Positions 20,074 to 30,284 of a DNA stretch of 64,000 nt are shown here, piece by piece. The position numbers and the translations under genes are program-made. Each line of letters starts with the position of its first letter. Position 1 is the stretch's first letter. A model generated the notes under the pieces. It ran no database searches. It was not told the DNA's origin and saw only the letters and a program-made list of their open reading frames with translations. This DNA is from CAWDCV01 sp963728125 (GTDB lineage Bacteria > Actinomycetota > Actinomycetes > CAWDCV01), in assembly GCA_963728125.1 (NCBI GenBank), contig CAVSIZ010000007.1, positions 28,598 through 92,597 of the forward strand, written 5' to 3'.

Positions 20074-20925
20074 TCACGCTCGCTCTGGCAACGCAACCAC
20101 GGACCCGGGCGGGTGCCATGACGAAACGCTAGTCGGTCCCGGCCGGGTCGTGTAGTCGTAGCTGCCCGCACGATGCGTCCCACTCGGCACCCGACCCAAG
20201 CCCACCCGGCCGGTGCGCACCGTCGAGGCGACGACGGCGGCGGCAGACACCTCGACATCGGCAGCCCGCAACGCGCGCGCCGCTTCGGCCAGCGTCGATC
20301 CGGTCGTGATCACATCGTCGACCAGCAGGCAGTGGCGCGGCGGCTCCCGCCCCGCCCAGCACCAGCGAGGGCTCAACCGCGAAGCCACGGTCAAGGCACC
20401 TGCCAGGTTTGCCGCCCGCTGCGCAGCCCCGAGTCCTGCCTGATCGGCCACTCGGCGCCGGATCGTCAACACTCGCGCGATGCCGACGTCGACGCCCTCC
20501 GCACGCAGGACCCGCGCGGCCACCTGCGTGATGCGAAGTAGCGGGTCGTGGCCACGCCGCCGTACCGCGGCCCGACTCGACGGCACGGGCACCAGCACCA
20601 GCGGCTCGCCCGCATCGCCGGCGGCCGCGGCCACGCGAATCGACGCCGCCAGCGCCTGACCCAGCGGCCGGGCGAGCGAGAAGCAACCCTCTTCCTTGTG
20701 GGCGAGGATGGCCGCTCGCGCCACCCCTGAGTAGTCGCTGACGCCATACGGAGGCGGCAGCCCGCTCGGCGCTGGAGTCGGCCACACCAATCTCGCGACA
20801 CCGGACAGCTGTCGGCGACACGGCGGGCACAGCACGACGCCTGGCACGGCGCAGGCAACGCACTCCTCGGGCACGACGAGGTCGACCAGCGCCGCGAGCA
20901 CACTGCGGAGGAGAGGAGACAGCAT
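20074..20925 (-). CDS. ComF family phosphoribosyltransferase-like protein
   Basis: A 283-residue ComF-family protein. The N-terminus has a CxxC...CxxC zinc-ribbon (CVACAVPGVVLCPPC), then YSGVARAAILAHKEEG. The PRPP-binding loop is LLVDDVITTGSTLAEAARAL. ComF homologues take part in DNA uptake in competent bacteria; in Actinomycetota the role is unclear. The start is the ATG at 20923-20925 with GGAGAGGAG upstream; a longer frame to 20973 is not needed. It follows lpqB on the same strand. Confidence 0.85.
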   Translation of the reverse strand: MLSPLLRSVLAALVDLVVPEECVACAVPGVVLCPPCRRQLSGVARLVWPTPAPSGLPPPYGVSDYSGVARAAILAHKEEGCFSLARPLGQALAASIRVAAAAGDAGEPLVLVPVPSSRAAVRRRGHDPLLRITQVAARVLRAEGVDVGIARVLTIRRRVADQAGLGAAQRAANLAGALTVASRLSPRWCWAGREPPRHCLLVDDVITTGSTLAEAARALRAADVEVSAAAVVASTVRTGRVGLGRVPSGTHRAGSYDYTTRPGPTSVSSWHPPGSVVALPERA

Positions 20926-21021
20926 GACTCGAGCCTGCCGACCCCACCACCCCACCGACAGCCCTCCCACCACATCTGTGGACGGAAGGCGTCATCCACA
21001 GCCGGCGAGAAGCGGACCTCC

Positions 21022-22740
21022 TCAGCCCGGGTATGCGGGTTCGGCCCCCTGTCTGAGGAATTCCCACGCTGCCCCGGAGTATCGGAACAGCCGACCATCC
21101 GCCGTCGCCGCCAACAGCCGATCGCCCGGCGCCGCCGCGATCGATATCGCATCCGGCAGGGCGGAGACGGGCAACGTTTGGAACCCATCGACGGTCACCA
21201 CGGTCACCTGCCGCAAACCGCTGCCATCACTCATCAGTACGGCGAGGCTGCCTGAGTCCTGCCAGCTCGCGTCGAGCACCTCGGTGAGTGCGGGATCGAC
21301 CTCGTAGACCCCGCGCAGGGCCACTGGGGACGTGGCTGCCGCGCTGCGCTCGATCCGGCCGAGGAAGAGCCGGCTGGCATTCGCTGCACGCACCACGACG
21401 GCAACGCGCGTCCCATCCCGTGCGACCCGCAAGGCCGCGATGCTGCCCGCCGACATCTCCGGCGGAAGCTCGACCGCGAGCGGCTGCTGACCGTCGCGTA
21501 TCACCCAGGCCGCGGACGGCCCGTTCGCCGGTCCGCTGGCCACCCAGACGGCGCCCGTCCCGTCCCACGACGGTGGCGTGAGGTCGGGGGCGCTCAGGCG
21601 AGGGGTGATCGGTTGATCGGCCGCGAGCAGCCCCACGAGGAGGTTGGATCGTCCGGCATCCAGTCCGGCCACCCGGTTGTCACCGTCAAGGCCCATGGCG
21701 GGAAATCGCAGCGCGACGGTGCCAATCCCCGCCGCTCCCGGCACGCTGGTGACTGTGCCTTCATCGGCGAGCGACCTGATACCCGCGTCGTCACGGAACG
21801 CAGCGAGCATCTCGTCGGGAACCACATCGGTGTCGAACGTGGGCCAGGCGTCGCGCGCCATCGGCTGGCTGACGCCGGGCAGGCGGACGTCGGCGCCCGC
21901 GACCTGAAAAGAGACGTCGCTCACGTCTGGAAGTTGCCGCAGGGTCGCGACTAGCTGTGCTGCCATAGCGCGACGTTCCGCTTCGTTCGCATCGCCCACC
22001 GACTCCTCGAGGTTCACCGTGGCGACGCTGTTCTCGATCACCACCGGGCCGCGCCGATCGGTGTCCGATCCGAAACCGGAACCGACACTGCCCTCCAGCC
22101 GCGCGGTCGGGCCCTGCAGCAGCCGGTCGACCAGCCTCGTCTCGAAGCGATCGCGGATGGGCAACACGATGGGATCGGGGACGAGGGTGTTGAGCGTGGG
22201 ATCGGTGAAGTAGAGGTTCACCGACCGGAATGCGCGCTCTACGTCCGTCGGGGACACCAGCAGGCCATCGGGGATGTTGCTGATGCGCCACTGACCCTCG
22301 TGGCGACGCAACTTGAACTCGACGCGCAGCTCCGCGCCAGGAGCCGCGACCTGATACACCCCTTCCGCGTCGATGACCGCCCGCACCGGCGCGCGCATCG
22401 CTACCTGGTCACCGGGTACGGCCCGGATGTCCACACCGACGTCGTCGTACACCGTGACCTTGGTGAACGGCCGCCAGGTCCGCGCTTCTGGGGCCAGGAA
22501 GTTGCGGGCGACCTGCTCGTCGACGCTCGCCGACGCGCTCAGGAAGCCCTTCACGATGTCCAGCGGCTCGGCGTCTTCCTGCGGATCCTGCGCCAGGGCG
22601 CGCACGAACGGCTCCTCCTGCTCGAACCGGACCTCGCGACCTTTCCTGACCTCCGACGTCGACGGCACCGACGAGCAAGCCGTCAGCAGAAGCGTCGACA
22701 CTGCGATGGCCACGCCTATCGCCGACCGACCCCGCGTCAC
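21022..22740 (-). CDS. lpqB: lipoprotein LpqB
   Basis: A 572-residue lipoprotein with signal sequence and lipobox LLTACSS near residue 21. An N-terminal NTF2-like region is followed by a GerMN domain (YFTDPTLNTLVPDPIVLPIR) and a C-terminal beta-propeller-like LpqB region. In mycobacteria LpqB associates with the extracellular part of MtrB and modulates MtrA phosphorylation. Its start overlaps the mtrB stop by four bases, forming the conserved mtrA-mtrB-lpqB operon. Confidence 0.93.
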   Translation of the reverse strand: MTRGRSAIGVAIAVSTLLLTACSSVPSTSEVRKGREVRFEQEEPFVRALAQDPQEDAEPLDIVKGFLSASASVDEQVARNFLAPEARTWRPFTKVTVYDDVGVDIRAVPGDQVAMRAPVRAVIDAEGVYQVAAPGAELRVEFKLRRHEGQWRISNIPDGLLVSPTDVERAFRSVNLYFTDPTLNTLVPDPIVLPIRDRFETRLVDRLLQGPTARLEGSVGSGFGSDTDRRGPVVIENSVATVNLEESVGDANEAERRAMAAQLVATLRQLPDVSDVSFQVAGADVRLPGVSQPMARDAWPTFDTDVVPDEMLAAFRDDAGIRSLADEGTVTSVPGAAGIGTVALRFPAMGLDGDNRVAGLDAGRSNLLVGLLAADQPITPRLSAPDLTPPSWDGTGAVWVASGPANGPSAAWVIRDGQQPLAVELPPEMSAGSIAALRVARDGTRVAVVVRAANASRLFLGRIERSAAATSPVALRGVYEVDPALTEVLDASWQDSGSLAVLMSDGSGLRQVTVVTVDGFQTLPVSALPDAISIAAAPGDRLLAATADGRLFRYSGAAWEFLRQGAEPAYPG

Positions 22741-24467
22741 CGCAGCGCTCCTCCGCGTAGACCGGCCAGCATGCCGCTGCGCCGTCGCCGCGAATCGACG
22801 GGTTCGAGCGGGATCGGCGACTGCGTGAGGTCGACGCCGGCGTACCGCGGCAGGGTCAACCGGAACTGCGACCCGTTGCCAGGATCTCCCCAGGCCTGCA
22901 GCCAGCCGCCGTGCAGCCGGGCGTCCTCGAGCGCGATCGCGAGACCCAGGCCCGACCCCCCGGTGGTACGGGCCCGCGCTGGGTCTGCCCGCCAGAAGCG
23001 GTTGAACACCAGCGCTGCCTCGCCTGGCCGCAGCCCCACGCCGTGGTCGCGCACGGCCACGGCAACCGTGTCGTCGTCGCCGCGGATGCTGACGACGATC
23101 TCGCGTCCCTCACCGTGCTCGATCGCATTGACGACGAGGTTGCGCAGCACCCGCTCGATGCGACGACTGTCGACCTCCGCAACGCAGGGCGACGTCGGGA
23201 AGTCCAGCCGCAGCGCCGATCCCTTGCGTTCGGCGAGCGGCATCGCGCCCTCGAGCACCCGCCGCGTGATGGTGCGCAGGTCCACCGACTCCGCGTCGAG
23301 AACGGCGGCGCCCGCGTCGTACCGGCTGATCTCGAGCAGGTCGGTGAGGAGCGCTTCGAACCGGTCGAGCTGCGCCTGCAGCAGTTCTGCTGACCGCGCG
23401 GTCGAGGGGTCGAAGTCCTCGCGGGCCTCGTGCAGGACGTCCGCTGCCATCCGGATGGTGGTCAGCGGGGTGCGAAGCTCGTGCGACACATCCGAGACGA
23501 ACCGACGCTGCACGCGGGACAGGTCCTCGAGCTGACGGATCTGGCGCTGCAGGTTCGTCGCCATGGTGTTGAACGACGTGGCAAGCCGGGCGAGATCGTC
23601 CTCGCCGCGCACCGCCATCCGTTCCTGGAGCCGCCCAGCCGAAAGCCGCTCAGCAGTGCGGGCCGCAGCGCGCACGGGGTCGACCACCTGCCTGGTGACG
23701 AGCAGGGCCACCGCCCCGATCAGCAGGACGAGCACGATGCCGCCGACGGCGAGGATTCTGCCGACCAGGCTGAGCGTCTGCTCTTCCTGGGTGAGAGGAA
23801 ACAGGTAGTACAGCCCGTACGTACCGGCGGCCTTGACATCCAGCTGCGCTCCGACAGCAAGTCCGGGCTGCTGGCCGCCGTCCTCGTAGTAGATCGTCGT
23901 GTACTGGTAGTGCTGCCCTGGCTCGGCAGCCACCGCGGCCCGAAGGTCGCGCGGCACGCTCTCGCGCCGGACGAAACTCGATGCCCGCTCCTCCGGCGGG
24001 ATCTCCTGGTTGCGGTTGCTCGAGGAGCTGAGCACCACGACGGCGTACAGCCGGCCGCGTGAGCTGCGCTGAGCCAGGTCTTGGCTGAGGTCCTGCATGA
24101 GGACGTCGATGCCCGCCGCATCACTGGCGTCTGAGTTGTTGACCGTGAGCTGCGCGACGCTCAGTCCGGCGTACGCCTCTGACAGCGCGCTGTCCTCCTT
24201 GGCGTCGAGAAGCCCGCCTCGGACGAGATTCATGAGGACGAAGCCGAGGATCGCGATCACCGACACGGACAGCGCAACTGTGGCCACGACGACCCGCAAC
24301 TGGATCGAGCGGCGCCAGGCGTGACGCACCGCATCCCAGAACGAGCGCGCGCTCTCCCACACGGTGCGCGAGTCCGTCACCCGAGCCAACGCGGATGCGC
24401 CGGCGTCAGGAGCAAGCGAGCGGGCGGCCAGGGAGCCGTCGCCGGTGGAACCGGTCGGACTGCTCAC
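22737..24467 (-). CDS. mtrB: sensor histidine kinase MtrB
   Basis: A 576-residue two-transmembrane sensor kinase: TM1 VVVATVALSVSVIAILGFVL, an extracellular sensor domain, TM2 ILAVGGIVLVLLIGAVALLV, then a HAMP domain. The phosphoacceptor region FVSDVSHELRTPLTTIRM and N/G boxes RNLVVNAIEHG, DHGVGLRPGE and GGSGLGLAI complete the kinase. With MtrA it couples cell-wall and septum status to gene expression. The gene lies 21 bases after mtrA and overlaps lpqB. Confidence 0.95.
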   Translation of the reverse strand: MSSPTGSTGDGSLAARSLAPDAGASALARVTDSRTVWESARSFWDAVRHAWRRSIQLRVVVATVALSVSVIAILGFVLMNLVRGGLLDAKEDSALSEAYAGLSVAQLTVNNSDASDAAGIDVLMQDLSQDLAQRSSRGRLYAVVVLSSSSNRNQEIPPEERASSFVRRESVPRDLRAAVAAEPGQHYQYTTIYYEDGGQQPGLAVGAQLDVKAAGTYGLYYLFPLTQEEQTLSLVGRILAVGGIVLVLLIGAVALLVTRQVVDPVRAAARTAERLSAGRLQERMAVRGEDDLARLATSFNTMATNLQRQIRQLEDLSRVQRRFVSDVSHELRTPLTTIRMAADVLHEAREDFDPSTARSAELLQAQLDRFEALLTDLLEISRYDAGAAVLDAESVDLRTITRRVLEGAMPLAERKGSALRLDFPTSPCVAEVDSRRIERVLRNLVVNAIEHGEGREIVVSIRGDDDTVAVAVRDHGVGLRPGEAALVFNRFWRADPARARTTGGSGLGLAIALEDARLHGGWLQAWGDPGNGSQFRLTLPRYAGVDLTQSPIPLEPVDSRRRRSGMLAGLRGGALR

Positions 24468-24488
24468 GCACGCTCCCGTCGCATGGAC

Positions 24489-25175
24489 TCAGGCGGGTCC
24501 GGCCTTGTAGCCGACGCCGCGAACCGTGACCACGATCTCCGGTCGCTCCGGGTCGTTCTCCACCTTCGAGCGCAGTCGCTGAACGTGGACGTTGACCAGC
24601 CGGGTGTCGGCGGCGTGGCGGTATCCCCAGACCTGTTCGAGCAGGACCTCGCGGGTAAACACCTGCCAGGGTTTGCGAGCAAGCGCGACGAGCAGGTCGA
24701 ACTCGAGCGGGGTCAACGAAATCGCCTGCCCGTTGCGACGGACCGAGTGACCGGCGACGTCGATGCTCAGATCGCCGATCTGCAAGGTCTCCGGCGTCGG
24801 GTCCTCGCTGCGACGCATCCGGGCCCGGATGCGCGCGACCAGCTCCTTGGGCTTGAAGGGCTTGACGATGTAGTCGTCCGCGCCGGACTCGAGCCCGACG
24901 ACGATGTCGATGGTGTCGCTCTTGGCGGTCAGCATGACGATCGGGACGCCGGACTCGGCCCGGATCTGCCGGCACACGTCGATGCCGTCCTTGCCCGGCA
25001 GCATCAGGTCGAGGAGTACGAGATCGGGCTTACTGTCGCGAAACGCGCCAAGTGCGCGTTCCCCGTCGCCGCACGAGACGGGGTCGAAACCCTCACCGCG
25101 CAAGACAATGCCGAGCATTTCGGACAGCGCGGTGTCGTCGTCGACGATGAGGATGCGTCCCTTCACGCCTCTCAT
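24489..25175 (-). CDS. mtrA: response regulator MtrA
   Basis: A 228-residue OmpR/PhoB-type regulator: ILIVDDDTALSEMLGIVL, phosphoacceptor Asp56 in LVLLDLMLPGKDG, and a winged-helix C-terminus (LTPLEFDLLVALARKPWQVF, DTRLVNVHVQRLRSKVE). In actinomycetes MtrA controls cell division, envelope and development genes and is usually essential in mycobacteria. It is first in the mtrA-mtrB-lpqB operon. The promoter should lie in 25176-25470. Confidence 0.96.
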   Translation of the reverse strand: MRGVKGRILIVDDDTALSEMLGIVLRGEGFDPVSCGDGERALGAFRDSKPDLVLLDLMLPGKDGIDVCRQIRAESGVPIVMLTAKSDTIDIVVGLESGADDYIVKPFKPKELVARIRARMRRSEDPTPETLQIGDLSIDVAGHSVRRNGQAISLTPLEFDLLVALARKPWQVFTREVLLEQVWGYRHAADTRLVNVHVQRLRSKVENDPERPEIVVTVRGVGYKAGPA

Positions 25176-25323
25176 CGTCGCACTCTCACCCGGTCATGTG
25201 TCGTTCTGCCACGGTCGCGCGTTCGCGCGGTGATACGACGAGTGAGGACGAGGCCAGGTTCCCGTGTGACGAGCCAGTGCGCGACCGATGGGTGCCGTGC
25301 CCACCGCGCCGCTTTCGTGGCGA

Positions 25324-25358
25324 GCGACGTGCGACGTGCGACGTGCGACGTGCGACGT
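25324..25358 (+). repeat. heptamer tandem repeat (GCGACGT x5)
   Basis: Five exact consecutive copies of GCGACGT lie in the gap between mtrA and the antitoxin gene. Seven-base units cannot keep a reading frame, so this is non-coding. It may vary in copy number by slippage and lies in the presumed mtrA promoter region, about 150 bases upstream of its start. Confidence 0.8.
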
Positions 25359-25458
25359 GGCCGATGTTGCTCAGCCACGCTGCCAGGACCAATCAGCGTG
25401 GCTCAGCATCGTTTGCCTGACCGTTGCCCGCCCCCGGCAGTCCCGGCTTCGTGATGTG

Positions 25459-25464
25459 TATTCT
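25459..25464 (+). promoter_or_regulatory. putative extended -10 for a leaderless antitoxin mRNA
   Basis: TGTGTATTCT places a TATTCT hexamer seven bases before the A of the antitoxin ATG (25471), and no ribosome-binding site precedes that ATG. This is the geometry of the leaderless transcripts common in Actinomycetota. The -35 region is not recognisable. Confidence 0.4.
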
Positions 25465-25470
25465 ATGCGC

Positions 25471-25731
25471 ATGGCTCGAGTGAACATCACCATGCCCGAC
25501 GAGCTCCTGCTGAGAGCTCGCGCCGAAAAGCTCAATGTTTCCGCTCTCGCGGCGACGGCACTGGAGGATGAGCTGGACCGTCGCGCCAAAGTCGCTGCTC
25601 TGGACGCCTATCTCACCGAGCTGGACCGTGAGCTGGGACCCGTTCCGGCCGAGGAGGCGGCAGCCGCACGCGAATGGGTTGACGGTCTTGTGTCCAACGC
25701 ACGCACGCCCCGCACACGCCGATCCGCGTGA
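25471..25731 (+). CDS. VapB/CcdA-like ribbon-helix-helix antitoxin
   Basis: An 86-residue protein. The first ~45 residues (ARVNITMPDELLLRARAEKL, then NVSALAATALEDELDRRA) form a ribbon-helix-helix DNA-binding domain like that of CcdA/VapB antitoxins. The acidic C-terminal half would wrap the toxin. The ATG at 25471 is preferred, with an alternative at 25465. The stop overlaps the PIN toxin start by four bases (GTGA). It would be expected to repress its own promoter and neutralise the toxin. Confidence 0.8.
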   Translation: MARVNITMPDELLLRARAEKLNVSALAATALEDELDRRAKVAALDAYLTELDRELGPVPAEEAAAAREWVDGLVSNARTPRTRRSA

Positions 25732-26114
25732 CGCTCGTGCTCGACGCCGGGGGCGTCACTGCACTGGCGGCGAGCCGCGCCCGCGTGTCGGAGCTACGAC
25801 ATCGAGGTCTGTGGCCGGCGCAGATCCCCGCTGTCGTCCTGACCGAGGCGCTCACCGGTGATCACCGCCGTGATGTCGCGGCTAACCGACTACTGAAAAC
25901 GTGTCAGGTACGCGACGTTACTGAGCTCGAGTGTCGCGAGGCGGCCCGGCTACGTGGCGCCACCGGGCGAGCAGGCACCATCAGCGCTGTCGACGCGGTG
26001 GTCGTCGCCGTTGCTGCCACGTATCGGGACCCGGTGGTTGTGACGAGCGATCCCCGCGACCTCGGGGCGCTAGCCGCGCATTGTCGACAGGCGATGACCA
26101 TTGCGGCGGTGTAG
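25728..26114 (+). CDS. VapC-like PIN-domain toxin
   Basis: A 128-residue PIN-domain RNase. The four acidic catalytic positions are visible: Asp in LVLDAGGVTALAA, Glu in PAVVLTEALTG, Asp in ISAVDAVVVAVA and Asp in VVVTSDPRDLGAL. Such toxins cleave tRNA or rRNA under metal-dependent catalysis when free of antitoxin. It is translationally coupled to the antitoxin gene. The hydrogenase operon starts 61 bases downstream on the same strand, so read-through is possible. Confidence 0.85.
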   Translation: MTLVLDAGGVTALAASRARVSELRHRGLWPAQIPAVVLTEALTGDHRRDVAANRLLKTCQVRDVTELECREAARLRGATGRAGTISAVDAVVVAVAATYRDPVVVTSDPRDLGALAAHCRQAMTIAAV

Positions 26115-26175
26115 TGCGGCGGCTATGGATGGACGGGCATGTTCGAACGAGGCAGGGTTGCCGGCGGAGGCCCGC

Positions 26176-26505
26176 ATGCACGAGCTGGCGATCACGCAGA
26201 GCGTGGTCGACACCATCGCCGAGCGCACGTCCGGTGCGCGGGTGACAATCGTCCGCCTCGACATCGGCAAGCTGTCTGGCGTCGTTCCTGACGCGGTTGC
26301 CTTCTGCTTCGACCTTGTCGCCAATGGGACGCCGCTCGACGGTGCCAAGCTAGAGATCTCCGAGCCCCCTGGTCAGGCCCAGTGCCGGACGTGCTCGACC
26401 GAGTTCGAGCTCGATTCGCTCATCCTGTTGTGCCCGTGCGGCAGCGCCGATGTCGACGTACTCGCCGGACGAGAGCTCGCGATCCGGTCTGTCGAGGTGG
26501 CCTGA
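26176..26505 (+). CDS. hypA: hydrogenase nickel incorporation protein HypA
   Basis: A 109-residue HypA. It begins MHELAITQSVVDTI, with His2 as the Ni ligand together with the N-terminus. The zinc site is CRTC (near residue 74) with CPCG about 30 residues later. HypA hands Ni2+ to the hydrogenase large subunit in concert with HypB. It is the first gene of the cluster and ends one base before hypB. Confidence 0.95.
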   Translation: MHELAITQSVVDTIAERTSGARVTIVRLDIGKLSGVVPDAVAFCFDLVANGTPLDGAKLEISEPPGQAQCRTCSTEFELDSLILLCPCGSADVDVLAGRELAIRSVEVA

Positions 26506-26506
26506 T

Positions 26507-27274
26507 ATGTGCGCCACGTGCGGGTGCGGCGAAGACGACGTCCGGGTGATGGCGCTCCACGATCACGGGCACGAGCACACACATACGCACGAGCACCTGC
26601 ACGACCATCACCAGGACGACACCACACCCCGCACCGTCATGCTCGAGACGGACGTGTTGGCGAAGAACGACCGGTTGGCGCAGCGCACCCGCGCGTGGCT
26701 CGCGGCGCGCCGGGCCCTCACTGTCAACCTGATGAGCTCGCCCGGGTCGGGGAAGACGACCCTGCTAGTGCGCACGATTCACGACCTCATGCCTTCGATG
26801 CAGGTCTGCGTCGTGGAAGGCGATCAGGAAACGCTCATCGACGCGCGGCGCATTCAGGCAACCGGCGCCCCGGTCGTACAAATCAACACTGGCGCCGGCT
26901 GCCACCTGGACGCGGCGATGCTCGAGCGCGGCCTTCGCGAGCTCGACCCGCCGGCGGGTGCCTTGGTCATGGTGGAGAACGTCGGCAACCTGGTCTGTCC
27001 GGCGCTGTTCGACCTGGGCGAGTCGCAGCGCGTTGTCGTCATATCGGTTACGGAGGGCGACGACAAGCCGCTGAAGTACCCGCATATGTTCGCCTCGGCC
27101 GACGTGGTCGTCGTGAACAAGGTCGATCTATTGCCGTACGTCGACTTCGACGTCGAACGCTTCGCCGCCCACGTACGTGCGGTCAATCCACGAGCAGAGC
27201 TGCTCCGCGTGTCCGCGACACGCGGCGATGGGCTGACAGATTGGTACGGCTGGCTGAACGCGCAGCGGGCGTAG
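26507..27274 (+). CDS. hypB: hydrogenase nickel incorporation GTPase HypB
   Basis: A 255-residue HypB. The N-terminus has the CATCGCG high-affinity nickel motif, then a histidine-rich stretch (HDHGHEHTHTHEHLHDHH, residues about 18-35) able to store nickel. The G domain has the P loop SSPGSGKTTLL, EGDQETLIDA, the metal-site CH in NTGAGCHLDA, and VVNKVDLLPYV. The protein powers nickel insertion by HypA. It lies one base after hypA; a promoter before the small subunit gene follows. Confidence 0.96.
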   Translation: MCATCGCGEDDVRVMALHDHGHEHTHTHEHLHDHHQDDTTPRTVMLETDVLAKNDRLAQRTRAWLAARRALTVNLMSSPGSGKTTLLVRTIHDLMPSMQVCVVEGDQETLIDARRIQATGAPVVQINTGAGCHLDAAMLERGLRELDPPAGALVMVENVGNLVCPALFDLGESQRVVVISVTEGDDKPLKYPHMFASADVVVVNKVDLLPYVDFDVERFAAHVRAVNPRAELLRVSATRGDGLTDWYGWLNAQRA

Positions 27275-27304
27275 CCCGACCGCACGGCAACATGCCCGCT
27301 CGAG

Positions 27305-27333
27305 TTGACAGTGAGTAAGCGCCGGTATATGAC
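27305..27333 (+). promoter_or_regulatory. near-consensus promoter for the hydrogenase structural genes
   Basis: TTGACA (27305-27310) is followed by a 17-base spacer and TATGAC (27328-27333), a good match to a housekeeping sigma factor promoter. Transcription would begin near 27340 and give a leader of about 55 bases before the ATG at 27395. If used, the structural genes can be transcribed separately from hypAB. Confidence 0.5.
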
Positions 27334-27394
27334 CGAGATTGCGTCACTGGGCCTCACGAGGCGCACCGGCTCTCCTTTTTGGGGGTGGGCAACG

Positions 27395-28453
<1,059 letters not shown>

Positions 28454-28490
28454 CTCACACGCCCGTCCGAGAGCACGAGGAGATCGCGGC

Positions 28491-30284
28491 ATGACATCGA
28501 CGCTCCCCCGGCCGACAGCGACGGAGACGGGGAACAAAGACCTCGTCGAGATGGCGTGGGATCCCATCACCCGCATCGTGGGCAGCCTCGGCATCTACAC
28601 GAAGATCGACTTCGGCAATCGCACGGTCGCCGAGTGCCACAGCACCTCGTCGATCTTCCGCGGCTACTCGATCTTCATGAAGGGCAAGGACCCCCGCGAC
28701 GCGCACTTCATCACCAGCCGCATCTGCGGCATCTGCGGCGACAACCACGCGACCTGTTCGTGCTACGCGCAGAACATGGCGTACGGCGTGAAGCCACCGC
28801 ATCTAGGTGAGTGGATCGTCAACCTCGGCGAAGCCGCCGAGTACATGTTCGACCACAACATCTACCAGGAGAACCTGCTCGCGGTGGACTACTGCGAGAA
28901 GATGGTCGGCGAGACCAACCCCGGCGTGCTCGAACGTGCGAACAACACCGAATCACCGCACGCGGGTGACCACGGCTACCGCACCATCGGCGACATCATG
29001 CGGTCGCTCAACCCGTTCACCGGCGAGTTCTACCGCGAGGCGCTGCAGGTCAGCCGCTACACCCGCGAGATGTTCTGCCTGATGGAGGGGCGGCACGTCC
29101 ATCCGTCGACGCTGTATCCCGGCGGTGTCGGCACGGTCGCGACGATCCAGCTGATGACCGACTACATGAGCCGGCTGATGCGTTACGTCGAGTTCATGAA
29201 GAAGGTCGTCCCGATGCACGACGACCTGTTCGATTTCTTCTACGAAGCGATGCCCGGGTACGAGGAGGTCGGCAAGCGGCGCATCCTGCTCGGTTGCTGG
29301 GGCTCGTTCCAGGACCCGGAGTACTGCAACTTCGACTACCGCGACATGACCGAGTGGGGTCGCAAGATGTTCGTGACGCCGGGCGTCGTCGTCGACGGCA
29401 AGCTCGTCACGACCGACCTCGTCGACATCAACCTCGGCATCCGGATCCTGCTCGGCAGCTCGTACTACGAGGACTGGGAGGACCAGGAGGTCTTCGTCAC
29501 CCACGACCCGCTCGGTAACCCCGTCGACCGCCGGCACCCGTGGAACCAGCACACCAATCCGCGGCCGCAGAAGCGGGACCTCGACGACAAGTACAGCTGG
29601 GTCATGTCGCCGCGGTGGTACGACGGCAAGGACTACCTCGCGCTCGACACCGGCGGCGGCCCGATCGCGCGGCTGTGGTCGACGGCGCTCGCCGGCCTCG
29701 TCGACATCGGCTACGTCAAGGCCACCGGCAACAGCGTGCAGATCAACCTGCCGAAGACCGCGCTCAAGGGACCGGTCAGCTTCGAGTGGAAGATCCCGCA
29801 GTGGAGCAACACCATCGAGCGCGGGCGAGCGCGCACCTACTTCCAGGCGTACGCCGCGGCATGCGCGCTGCACTTTGCCGAGAAGGCGCTCGTCGAGATC
29901 CGCGCGGGTCATACGAAGACATGGGAGAAATTCGAGGTTCCTGACGAGGGCATCGGCTGCGGTTTCACGGAGGCCGTGCGTGGCGTCCTGTCACACCACA
30001 TGGTGATTCGCGACGGCAAGATCGCGAACTACCACCCGTACCCGCCGACGCCGTGGAACGCCAACCCGCGCGACGTCTACGGCACGCCCGGACCGTACGA
30101 GGACGCCGTTCAGAACACGCCGATCTTCGAAGAGAACGACCGGGAGCACTTCAAGGGCATCGACATCATGCGGACGGTGCGCAGCTTCGACCCATGCCTG
30201 CCGTGCGGCGTGCACATGTATCTCGGCAACGGCAAGGTGCTGGAGAAGATGCACTCGCCCACCCAATCCCCGACGATCGAGTGA
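28491..30284 (+). CDS. hhyL: group 1h [NiFe]-hydrogenase large subunit
   Basis: A 597-residue catalytic subunit. The N-terminal L1 motif RICGICGDNH (Cys79, Cys82) and C-terminal L2 motif DPCLPCGVH (Cys569, Cys572) bind the Ni-Fe(CN)2CO centre. A 22-residue tail follows His575 and is expected to be cut off by the maturation protease encoded at 34503. Sequence blocks such as ECHSTSSIFRGYSIF and the long WDPITRIVGSLGIYTKIDF start place it in the high-affinity 1h/5 group, which oxidises atmospheric H2. GAGGAG precedes the ATG at a longer spacing. The stop overlaps the next gene by four bases. Confidence 0.96.
   Translation: MTSTLPRPTATETGNKDLVEMAWDPITRIVGSLGIYTKIDFGNRTVAECHSTSSIFRGYSIFMKGKDPRDAHFITSRICGICGDNHATCSCYAQNMAYGVKPPHLGEWIVNLGEAAEYMFDHNIYQENLLAVDYCEKMVGETNPGVLERANNTESPHAGDHGYRTIGDIMRSLNPFTGEFYREALQVSRYTREMFCLMEGRHVHPSTLYPGGVGTVATIQLMTDYMSRLMRYVEFMKKVVPMHDDLFDFFYEAMPGYEEVGKRRILLGCWGSFQDPEYCNFDYRDMTEWGRKMFVTPGVVVDGKLVTTDLVDINLGIRILLGSSYYEDWEDQEVFVTHDPLGNPVDRRHPWNQHTNPRPQKRDLDDKYSWVMSPRWYDGKDYLALDTGGGPIARLWSTALAGLVDIGYVKATGNSVQINLPKTALKGPVSFEWKIPQWSNTIERGRARTYFQAYAAACALHFAEKALVEIRAGHTKTWEKFEVPDEGIGCGFTEAVRGVLSHHMVIRDGKIANYHPYPPTPWNANPRDVYGTPGPYEDAVQNTPIFEENDREHFKGIDIMRTVRSFDPCLPCGVHMYLGNGKVLEKMHSPTQSPTIE

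Noticed and set aside
25324..25358. The GCGACGT array as a small CRISPR
   Set aside because: The units are seven bases and contiguous, without spacers, and there are no cas genes.
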